Part shown: in pieces, positions 1 to 5,050 of the stretch
Layout: every line of letters begins with the position of its first letter
Numbering within the stretch: position 1 is the first letter of the stretch
From: an uncultured Austwickia sp.
Lineage (GTDB): Bacteria; Actinomycetota; Actinomycetes; Actinomycetales; Dermatophilaceae
Reading direction: 5' to 3'
DNA length: 6,703 bases
Assembly (NCBI GenBank): GCA_934678955.1
Contig: CAKUSI010000207.1
Location: 1-6,703, forward strand
Translations under genes and position numbers: made by a program
Notes under the pieces: generated by a model
Databases searched by the model: none
The model's input: the letters and a program-made list of their open reading frames with translations, nothing else
What the model was told of the DNA's origin: nothing

Positions 1-189
1 CTCGACACCCTGCTCGTGCGCACCGTCCTCGTCCCGGCCATCGCGATCCTGCTGGGGGACGCCTTCTGGTGGCCGCGGCGCACCGGCTCGACCGGCCGCA
101 GGGCCTCCCGGACCGGTGAGCCGCGCCGGCTGGCGGGTGGTACGGACGAGGAGTCCTCGCCCACCGTGGTTCCCGTGGCCGCCGGCTGA
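1..189 (+). CDS. MMPL family transporter, C-terminal end (5' end outside window)
   Basis: The first 62 codons, read in frame 1 and ending at TGA 187-189, are the tail of an MMPL (RND-superfamily) membrane transporter. The start of the fragment (DTLLVRTVLVPAIAILLGD, then AFWWPRR) matches the end of the last transmembrane helix and the conserved G-D-x-x-W-W-P motif that closes these proteins. It is followed by a hydrophilic tail of about 35 residues rich in Arg, Gly and Ser, probably cytoplasmic and disordered. MMPL proteins export lipids or other hydrophobic compounds across the cytoplasmic membrane using the proton gradient. The substrate cannot be read from this fragment. The gene is cut by the window edge, not by mutation. 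It converges on the SDR gene at 327-1157, with a strong hairpin just downstream of its stop. Confidence 0.82.
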   Translation, partial: LDTLLVRTVLVPAIAILLGDAFWWPRRTGSTGRRASRTGEPRRLAGGTDEESSPTVVPVAAG

Positions 190-220
190 CGGTTGCCGCA
201 GCAGACGGCAAGACGGCGCA

Positions 221-249
221 GGCCGGTCGCTCCCGAGGGGCGGCCGGCC
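221..249 (+). terminator. Strong GC hairpin after the MMPL gene, probable terminator
   Basis: Positions 221-233 pair with 237-249 to give an uninterrupted 13-bp stem with a three-base loop (CGA). Two of the pairs, 227-243 and 231-239, are T/G wobbles. In RNA from the - strand these two become A/C mismatches, so the hairpin is better formed in transcripts reading rightward, out of the MMPL gene. It begins 31 nt after that gene's stop and lies between two convergent genes. There is no T-tract, which is common for hairpin terminators of high-GC actinobacteria. The rest of 190-326 shows no gene. Confidence 0.55.
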
Positions 250-326
250 CGCTCTCGTTCGGGCACGGATTCCCCTGACGTCGCCCAGGTCGGTCGTGGC
301 GTTCCCATCGACCCGGCGCACCGGTC

Positions 327-1157
327 TCACACGACGGTGACGTCCAGGGGCATGCGGCGATCGCGGCGCAGGCGCCCGGCCAGCAGGTTGCGGACGCCGC
401 GCGTCAACATGGTGGTCGTCCTGAGGTCGCGGTACGCGGCTGCGTCCGACGTGACCAGGTCGAGGAGGGGCCGGGCGGCGACGTCCGGGGTTTGTCCCCA
501 CAGCCCGACGACGATCTGCACCCCGGCGATCCGCTTCTCGTGCCCGGCCTGCGTCTGGACGTGCCCCAGCAGGTCGGTGATCACCAGCCCCGGGTTGAAG
601 CCGTGCACGCGTACGCCGGTGCCCTTCGTTTCGGCGCGGACCGTCTCGGTGAACTGGCGGACACACCGCTTGCTGGACGCGTAGGCGTTCTGCAGCGGGA
701 CCGGCCCACGGTCGCCGTGCCCGTACACGTTGACCAGGTCGCCGTGGCCCTGGGCGAGGAAGACGGGCAGGGCCACCCGCGAGCCGTGCAAGGTGCCCAG
801 GATGTTGGTGCGGACGACCCCCGCGAAGTCGTCCACCGGGGTGGACGCCGTCGGCCCGTAGATGCCCGCCGCGCCCGCGTTGTTGACCCAGATGTCGAGC
901 GTCCCCAGCTCCAGCGCGGTGTCGCGCAGCGCCTCCACGTCGGCCAGGTCGCCGGTGTCGCAGCGGCGTCCGGACGCCGTGATGCCCTCGGCACGCAGCC
1001 GCTCGACGGCGGAGTCGACATCGGCCTCCGAACGGGAGGCGACCACGACCGCCGCGCCGTGGTGCCCCAGCAGGCGGGCCATGGCGTACCCCAGCCCGCG
1101 CGTCGAACCGGTGATGACGGCCACGCGGCAGGTCAGCTCCTGCTCCGGTGATCCCAT
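327..1157 (-). CDS. SDR family NAD(P)-dependent oxidoreductase with Gly in place of the catalytic Ser
   Basis: A 276-residue classical-type short-chain dehydrogenase/reductase. Visible elements are the Rossmann glycine motif TGSTRGLG (residues 16-23), the A-S-R after beta-2 (40-42), which suggests NADPH preference, Asp67 near the adenine, NNAG (92-95), Y159-x3-K163 (YASSK) and the N-P-G after beta-6 (188-190). The catalytic Ser normally lies 13 residues before the Tyr. Here that position is Gly146, within NVYGHGDRG, with no gap needed to align it. Such proteins may belong to a distinct SDR subgroup rather than being dead copies. The substrate is unknown. ATG at 1155-1157 is the only sensible start, because an in-frame TAG lies three codons upstream. 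No good Shine-Dalgarno is present, only a purine run. The gene diverges from the second SDR across 130 bp and converges with the MMPL gene. Confidence 0.9.
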   Translation of the reverse strand: MGSPEQELTCRVAVITGSTRGLGYAMARLLGHHGAAVVVASRSEADVDSAVERLRAEGITASGRRCDTGDLADVEALRDTALELGTLDIWVNNAGAAGIYGPTASTPVDDFAGVVRTNILGTLHGSRVALPVFLAQGHGDLVNVYGHGDRGPVPLQNAYASSKRCVRQFTETVRAETKGTGVRVHGFNPGLVITDLLGHVQTQAGHEKRIAGVQIVVGLWGQTPDVAARPLLDLVTSDAAAYRDLRTTTMLTRGVRNLLAGRLRRDRRMPLDVTVV

Positions 1158-1191
1158 GAGCTTTTTCTACGCCCTGACAAGCGCACGGGCA

Positions 1192-1207
1192 AATCCGGGC
1201 CCGGGTT
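1192..1207. promoter_or_regulatory. Palindrome in the divergent SDR intergenic region, possible operator
   Basis: AATCCGGGCCCGGGTT is a 16-bp inverted repeat centred between 1199 and 1200, with one mismatched pair (T1194 against G1205). The core CCGGGCCCGG is perfect. It lies in the 130 bp between the two divergent SDR genes, 35 bp upstream of the minus-strand start and upstream of the plus-strand promoter. A dimeric regulator could bind here, but self-complementary G/C strings arise easily in such DNA, so this is weak evidence. Confidence 0.2.
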
Positions 1208-1230
1208 GAGAAGGCCCACCCGGGGCGGAC

Positions 1231-1255
1231 GCATGACCTGACAGCGGTGGGGTAT
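1231..1255 (+). promoter_or_regulatory. Sigma-B-like promoter (GCAT-N15-GGGTAT) for the stress-type SDR
   Basis: GCAT at 1231-1234 is followed by 15 bases and then GGGTAT at 1250-1255. This fits the GNNT-N14-16-GGGTAY form described for sigma-B-family general-stress promoters of Streptomyces. It predicts transcription starting near 1262, a short leader of about 26 nt, a Shine-Dalgarno GGGAGGA at 1276-1282 and the ATG at 1288. The gene it would drive resembles B. subtilis general stress protein 39, so motif and gene identity agree. The assignment rests on pattern match and spacing only. Confidence 0.5.
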
Positions 1256-1287
1256 TGGGTGCCAGACAAGCCAACGGGAGGAAGACG

Positions 1288-2172
1288 ATGGATGACACCG
1301 CCGACAAGTCCGTGATGGAGCATGAGGAACTGGCCTCCCTCCCCGCCCAGCAGCAGGAGTGGCCCGGCAGCGACGCGAAGCTGGAGCCCGCGGCCGACCA
1401 CGGCGAGTCCTGGGTGGGCCGCGACCGCCTGACGGGCAAGCGCGCACTGATCACCGGGGGCGACTCGGGCATCGGTCGCGCGGTGGCGCTGACATTCGCC
1501 GCTGAGGGAGCGGACGTGGCCATCACACATCTGACCGAGGAGAAGGCGGACGCGGAGGAGACCCGACGTCTCGTGGAGGCCAGGGGCCGGACGTGCCACC
1601 TGATCGAGGCCGACCTGCGCACATCCTCAGCGAATCGTCAGGTGGCTCGCGACGCGGTGAAACTGCTCGGCGGCCTCGAGGTGCTCGTCTGCAACGCGGC
1701 CTTCCAGATGACCCACGGCGAGCTCGAGGAGTTCCCCGAGGACCAGGTGGAGCGCACCTTCGCCACCAACGTGTTCTCGCCGTTCTGGCTGGTCCGGGCA
1801 CTGGCCGACGACCTCGCGCAGGGCAGCAGCGTCCTCGTGACCACCTCGATTCAGGCCTACTCGCCGTCCGAGCAACTGCTGGACTACGCCGCCACGAAGG
1901 CGGCCCTGAACAACCTGGTCGTCAACCTGGCCGCCGACCTCGGCCCGCGCGGCGTCCGCGTGAATGCGGTCGCGCCGGGTCCGATCTGGACGCCGCTCAT
2001 CCCGAGCACCATGCCCTCGGAGAAGGTCGAGGGATTCGGGTCGGACACCCCCCTCGGCCGCGCCGGGCAACCGGTGGAGGTCGCCGCGGCGTTCGTGTTC
2101 CTCGCCAGCGACGAGGCGAGCTTCGTCTCCGGGACGGTGCTCGGCGTCACCGGGGGCAAGCCGGTCTTCTGA
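1288..2172 (+). CDS. SDR family oxidoreductase, general stress protein 39 / YghA-like
   Basis: A 294-residue SDR with the N-terminal extension typical of the GSP39/YghA group. Q-x-x-W-P-G (about 22-27) and DHGESWVG (37-44) precede the dehydrogenase core. Core motifs are TGGDSGIG (56-63), Asp109, N136-A-A in place of NNAG, Ser187, Tyr200 and Lys204 (YAATK), then PGPIWTPL (230-237) and a GG near the C-terminus. All catalytic residues are present, so it should be an active NAD(P)-dependent reductase, probably cytoplasmic. The physiological substrate is not known for this group. ATG 1288 was chosen because GGGAGGA lies 5 nt upstream and the family extension starts right after it. An in-frame TTG at 1255 falls inside the promoter -10 and would add non-family residues. 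Relatives in Bacillus belong to the general stress regulon, which agrees with the promoter seen here. Confidence 0.93.
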   Translation: MDDTADKSVMEHEELASLPAQQQEWPGSDAKLEPAADHGESWVGRDRLTGKRALITGGDSGIGRAVALTFAAEGADVAITHLTEEKADAEETRRLVEARGRTCHLIEADLRTSSANRQVARDAVKLLGGLEVLVCNAAFQMTHGELEEFPEDQVERTFATNVFSPFWLVRALADDLAQGSSVLVTTSIQAYSPSEQLLDYAATKAALNNLVVNLAADLGPRGVRVNAVAPGPIWTPLIPSTMPSEKVEGFGSDTPLGRAGQPVEVAAAFVFLASDEASFVSGTVLGVTGGKPVF

Positions 2173-2173
2173 C

Positions 2174-2191
2174 CCCGGTCAGAACACCGGG
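2174..2191. terminator. Hairpin overlapping the convergent stop codons, possible bidirectional terminator
   Basis: CCCGGT at 2174-2179 pairs exactly with ACCGGG at 2186-2191 around a six-base loop (CAGAAC). The element starts just after the SDR stop (2170-2172) and contains the stop of the YdhR-like gene (2179-2181). The two genes are separated by only 6 nt. The stem is short and lacks a T-tract, so it may act weakly or not at all. Confidence 0.35.
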
Positions 2192-2484
2192 CCGTGCGTG
2201 ACGACGGTCAGGGGCTCATTGACGTCGAAGAAGAGGGCCCGGATGCCGGTGACCCCGAAGCCCTCCAGCCGCTTGGTGTGCATGGTGGCGTACGCACGGG
2301 CGGATGCCTCGTCGCGGAACAGGTAGATGCCGCCGGCGGCCTGCTCGGTGGCGTTCTCGGTCCAGATCTTCCAGAGCAGGCCGGGCTCCTGGGTGATGCT
2401 GGCGGCGAGGTCGGCGTAGGGCTCGGACATGTGCTCGCTGAACGGTCCCTCGGTGGGAAAGTCGATCTGCAACAACGTGGTCAT
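2179..2484 (-). CDS. ydhR: YdhR-type monooxygenase
   Basis: A 101-residue protein, the same length as E. coli YdhR, and recognisably similar along its whole length. The matching blocks are MTTLLQIDF (1-9), GPFSEHM (13-19), QEPGLLWKIWTEN (32-44), GGIYLFRDEASA (51-62) and FDVNEPL (86-92). YdhR is a dimeric ferredoxin-like (dimeric alpha/beta barrel) protein related to ActVA-Orf6-type monooxygenases that act without metal or flavin. It is thought to act on aromatic or polycyclic substrates, but its true substrate is not established. ATG 2482-2484 is preceded by AGGAG (2494-2498) at 9-nt spacing. It lies 43 nt downstream of the truncated hydrolase in the same direction, so the two probably formed an operon. 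If so, ydhR has lost its original promoter. It converges tightly on the stress SDR. Confidence 0.9.
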   Translation of the reverse strand: MTTLLQIDFPTEGPFSEHMSEPYADLAASITQEPGLLWKIWTENATEQAAGGIYLFRDEASARAYATMHTKRLEGFGVTGIRALFFDVNEPLTVVTHGPVF

Positions 2485-2496
2485 GGCGGGGGTCTC

Positions 2497-2524
2497 CTAT
2501 TCCAGCACCCCCATTGTGCTCCTT
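2497..2524 (-). promoter_or_regulatory. Five-codon mini-ORF with its own Shine-Dalgarno just upstream of ydhR
   Basis: On the minus strand AAGGAG (2519-2524) is followed after 4 nt by ATG GGG GTG CTG GAA TAG (2514 down to 2497), encoding MGVLE. Its TAG stop overlaps the TAGGAG that forms the ydhR ribosome binding site. This arrangement could couple ydhR translation to the mini-ORF, or the AAGGAG may be a chance match. The spacing is slightly short. Confidence 0.25.
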
Positions 2525-2527
2525 CGA

Positions 2528-2827
2528 TCACCTCCGTGGGCTCTTCACGAAGCGAACGGTGGCGCTCGAAATCTCCGTCCGTGCCTCGTCGTGACTGATC
2601 GTGGGTGTGCCATCGCCGGGCTGGGGACCGTAGTCGCCGAAGTGGGAGTGGATCGCGCCTTCAAGGGTCACGAACGTCGCCTCAGCCGGCAGGGTGGCGA
2701 CGGAGGCTGCGATGTCGTCGGGGGTGGCGAGCCCATCCCTGCTGCCGGACAGGGACAGGACCTCGGCGCCCAGCGATCCGCTGACGTCGCCGGCGGGGTA
2801 GGACGCGTAGAGGAACAGGCCGACCAC
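2528..2827 (-). pseudogene. Alpha/beta hydrolase, C-terminal remnant (5' part lost at junction)
   Basis: About 99 residues plus the TGA at 2528-2530 match the C-terminal part of a small alpha/beta hydrolase (dienelactone-hydrolase-like family). In order these are VVGLFLYASYPA, then LSGSRDGLATPDDI carrying the catalytic Asp, then LEGAIHSHFGDYGPQPGDG carrying the catalytic His, and a final helix. The nucleophile Ser (GxSxG) and the whole N-terminal half, which should lie at higher coordinates, are absent. Beyond about 2827 the minus strand is simply the complement of a catalase gene. The reading frame stays open to 3118, but those residues do not resemble a hydrolase. The remnant has no stops or frameshifts, which suggests a recent break or an assembly join. 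It cannot be catalytically active as it stands. It lies upstream of ydhR in the same orientation. Confidence 0.8.
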
Positions 2828-2834
2828 CCGGTGT
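2822..2834. other. Rearrangement or assembly junction between hydrolase and catalase
   Basis: Recognisable hydrolase sequence on the minus strand ends at the V-V pair encoded by 2822-2827. Recognisable catalase sequence on the plus strand begins at the Pro codon 2828-2830 of PVFFIQ. There is no room between them for either missing 5' end. Both genes would have had their starts at this point, so one deletion across a divergent promoter region explains both truncations. No insertion sequence, direct repeat or target duplication is visible. The exact breakpoint could shift by a few bases. Confidence 0.75.
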
Positions 2835-4495
2835 TCTTCATCCAGGAGGGCATCAAGTTCCCCGACATCATCCACGCGGTCAAGCCCGAGCCCGATCGGG
2901 ATATCCCCCAGGCACAGAGTGCCCACGACACCTTCTGGGACTTCGTGTCGCTGCACACCGAGGCCCAGGCCCACGTGGCATGGAGCATGTCGGACCGGGC
3001 CGTGCCGTTGTCCTACCGCATGATGGAGGGCTTCGGCATCCACACGTTCCGGCTGGTCAACGACGCCGGTGACACGAGCCTGGTGAAGTTCCACTGGAAG
3101 CCGCGCCAGGGCGTCCACTCACAGGTGTGGGAGGAGGTCCAGCTGACGGCCGGCAACGACCCCGACTTCCACCGGCGGGACCTGTATGACGCCATCGATG
3201 CGGGCGCGTTCCCGGTCTGGGACCTCGGCGTCCAGGTCATGCCCGACACCGACGACGAGACCTTCGAGGGCATCGACCTGCTCGACCCGACCAAGGTGGT
3301 GCCCGAGGAGCTGTGCCCGGTGGAGATCATCGGCACGATGACCCTGAACCGCCGTCCGGTCAACTTCTTCGCCGAGACCGAGCAGGTGATGTTCAACCCG
3401 GGCAATCTGGTACCCGGCATCGACGTCACCAACGATCCGTTGCTGCAGGTGCGCCTGTTCTCCTACATCGACACGCAGATCACCCGTCTGGGCGGCCCGA
3501 ACTTCAGCCAGATCCCCATCAACCGCGCCCACTGCCCGGTCAACGACATGTTCCGCGACGGGTTCCACCAACACGCGGTCCACGGTGGGGTCGCCCCCTA
3601 TCGTCCCAACTCCCTGGATGGCGGCAACCCTGCCGAGGCCGGCGAAGCGGACGGCGCCTTCATCGACGTCCCGCAACCCGTGGCCGGCGAGAAGGTCCGC
3701 AGGCTCGCGGCCAGCTTCGACGACCACTTCAGCCAGGTGACACTGTTCGTTCGATCGCTGAGCGGTGTCGAGCGTCAGCACCTGGCGCGCGCCTACACCT
3801 TCGAGCTCGGCAAGTGCTACCAGGAGGCGATCCGCGTCCGCCAGCTGCAGTGCCTGGCCAACGTGGACGCCGATCTGTGTGCCCAGGTCGCCAAGGGCCT
3901 GGGCCTGACCGCGCCGGAGCCGACCATCGAGCCGGCCACGGACGTCCGTCCCAGCCCGGCGCTGTCGCAGGTCGGGGGCACGTGGCCGGTGACCGGACGC
4001 AAGATCGCCCTGGTCGCGGACGCCGACACCGCGCCCGCCCTCATCAGCGAGGCGAAGGAGGCCGTCACGGCAGCGGGCATGCTGCCGTTCGTCGTTGCGC
4101 CGGCCGGCGGGCATCTCGGCGACGTGGTCGTCGACCGGACCTTCCTCACGGCTGCGTCGATCGAGTTCGACGCCGCCCTGCTGTTGGCGGCCCCCGTCCC
4201 GGCACCGGACGCCGACCCGACCTTCGACGCCAAGGCGGGCCAATCGACCGACGGGAAACCGGTGGATCCACGGGTCGTGAAGGTGGTCGCCGAGATGTTC
4301 CGGCATTCCAAGGCGATCGGTTGCTCGCCGGACGCCCAACCTGTCCTTGCGGCTGCGGGTGTTCCCGCCGATGCCGCCGGCGTTGTGGTGGGCCAACCGG
4401 GCGAGTCCGTGGAACAGCTTGCACGGCTCCTGACCGAACACCGTGTCTGGGATCGGTTCGCAGCGGTGCCCGAGGAGGAACCTGCCGGGACGTGA
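2828..4495 (+). pseudogene. katE: Large-subunit (clade 2) catalase KatE, N-terminally truncated at junction
   Basis: From codon 2828 to TGA 4493-4495 there are 555 codons of a large-subunit catalase, beginning at PVFFIQEGIKFPDIIHAVKP, equivalent to Pro204 of E. coli HPII. The remaining barrel contains EGFGIHTFRLVN, the proximal haem-ligand motif RLFSYIDTQ (Tyr at 3464-3466, equivalent to Tyr415, with Arg411 also kept), RLGGPNFSQIPIN and the helical domain. The C-terminal flavodoxin/GATase1-like domain typical of the large class runs from about 3995 to the end. Asn replaces the HPII His392 that bonds to the haem Tyr. Missing are about 200 residues, including the distal catalytic His128, Ser167 and Asn201 equivalents, so this form cannot be a working catalase. 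No internal stops or frameshifts are seen. The frame is open upstream to an ATG at 2429, but those 133 codons are the antisense of ydhR and the hydrolase and are not a genuine start. Confidence 0.85.
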
Positions 4496-4497
4496 GC

Positions 4498-4546
4498 CAT
4501 CGGCGACCTGTGCGCGGGGCATCGGCGTCATCACCGTGGCGCGGGG
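4498..4546 (+). repeat. Imperfect tandem repeat in the catalase-cupin spacer
   Basis: Two copies of the order CATCGGCG ... GCGCGGGG occur back to back. The first has its parts at 4498-4505 and 4512-4519, the second at 4520-4527 and 4539-4546. The spacers between the two blocks differ (6 and 11 nt). It begins 2 nt after the catalase stop and ends 24 nt before the cupin start. Function is unknown. It may be a small duplication or chance in G/C-rich DNA. Nothing else is recognised in this 75-bp gap. Confidence 0.3.
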
Positions 4547-4570
4547 AAGCGCGCAGGCCTACTGTGAGTC

Positions 4571-4981
4571 ATGGAGATCACCCGCACTTCTCTCGACACG
4601 ACCAGGGGATCCGCCGACTGGTTCACCGGGGATGTCTACCTGGATCCGGTCGCCGCTGCGCCGCCGCCGTCCCGCCTCACCGCCAACCTGGTCCACTTCA
4701 TGCCGGGCGCGCGCACCAACTGGCACCTGCACGCGCTGAGCCAGACCGTCTACGTCACCGAGGGTGTCGGGCTGTGCCAGCGACGCGGGGGCCCGGTCGA
4801 GGTGATCAGGGCCGGCGACCGCGTGCTGTTCGAGGCCAACGAGGAGCATTGGCACGGCGCTGCCCCGAACCGCCTCATGGTCCACCTGGCCATCAACGAG
4901 TCCGACGAGCAGAACCCAGCCGTCCAGTGGCTTGAGCCGGTCACCAACGCGGACTACTCGGCCGCTCCACCGATCGACTGA
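4571..4981 (+). CDS. Small cupin protein, (R)-hydroxynitrile-lyase / carboxymuconolactone-associated type
   Basis: A 136-residue single-domain cupin. Motif 1 reads PGARTNWHLHALSQTVYVTEG (45-65), giving metal ligands His52, His54 and Gln58. Gln in place of the usual Glu is typical of the manganese cupins related to the Granulicella hydroxynitrile lyase. Motif 2 is AGDRVLFEANEEHWHGA (81-97), with the fourth ligand His93 and a second His95. The length matches that family. Most members are annotated only as cupin-domain proteins, so lyase activity should not be assumed. It is probably cytoplasmic, with no signal peptide. ATG 4571 is the first start after an in-frame TGA at 4565-4567. The ribosome binding site is weak. 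The gene follows the catalase in the same direction after 75 nt and converges on the P-type ATPase-like gene. Confidence 0.88.
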   Translation: MEITRTSLDTTRGSADWFTGDVYLDPVAAAPPPSRLTANLVHFMPGARTNWHLHALSQTVYVTEGVGLCQRRGGPVEVIRAGDRVLFEANEEHWHGAAPNRLMVHLAINESDEQNPAVQWLEPVTNADYSAAPPID

Positions 4982-5029
4982 AGCCGCGCCGCCGCTCCGC
5001 GAACGTCCGCGCGAACCACGGTTCAACCT

Positions 5030-5045
5030 GACCCGTCGCAGGGTC
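5030..5045. terminator. Short hairpin between the convergent cupin and ATPase-like genes
   Basis: GACCC at 5030-5034 pairs with GGGTC at 5041-5045 around a six-base loop. It can be extended by one T/G pair on the + strand. The second arm is also half of a perfect 10-bp palindrome, GGGTCGACCC (5041-5050), that abuts the ATPase-like stop (5051-5053). It is the only stem-loop of note in the 69-bp gap. There is no T-tract, so a terminator role is only suggested by position. Confidence 0.3.
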
Positions 5046-5050
5046 GACCC

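Noticed and set aside
492..1151. Long plus-strand open frame opposite the first SDR
   Set aside because: It is the antisense of a clearly conserved SDR. Its product is compositionally biased with no recognisable motif, as expected from G/C-rich third positions.
1255..1287. Upstream TTG start for the stress-type SDR
   Set aside because: It overlaps the predicted -10 and precedes the transcription start. ATG 1288 has a good Shine-Dalgarno and begins at the family N-terminus.
2828..3118. Extension of the hydrolase reading frame on the minus strand to a start at 3118
   Set aside because: The frame is open, but these residues are only the antisense of catalase and do not resemble any part of an alpha/beta hydrolase.
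3119..4534. 471-codon minus-strand frame opposite the catalase
   Set aside because: It is the complement of recognisable catalase sequence and has no domain-like features of its own.
3313..4935. 540-codon plus-strand frame overlapping catalase and cupin
   Set aside because: It is in another frame of two real genes, with a very Arg/Gly/Pro-rich product typical of frame-shadow translation.
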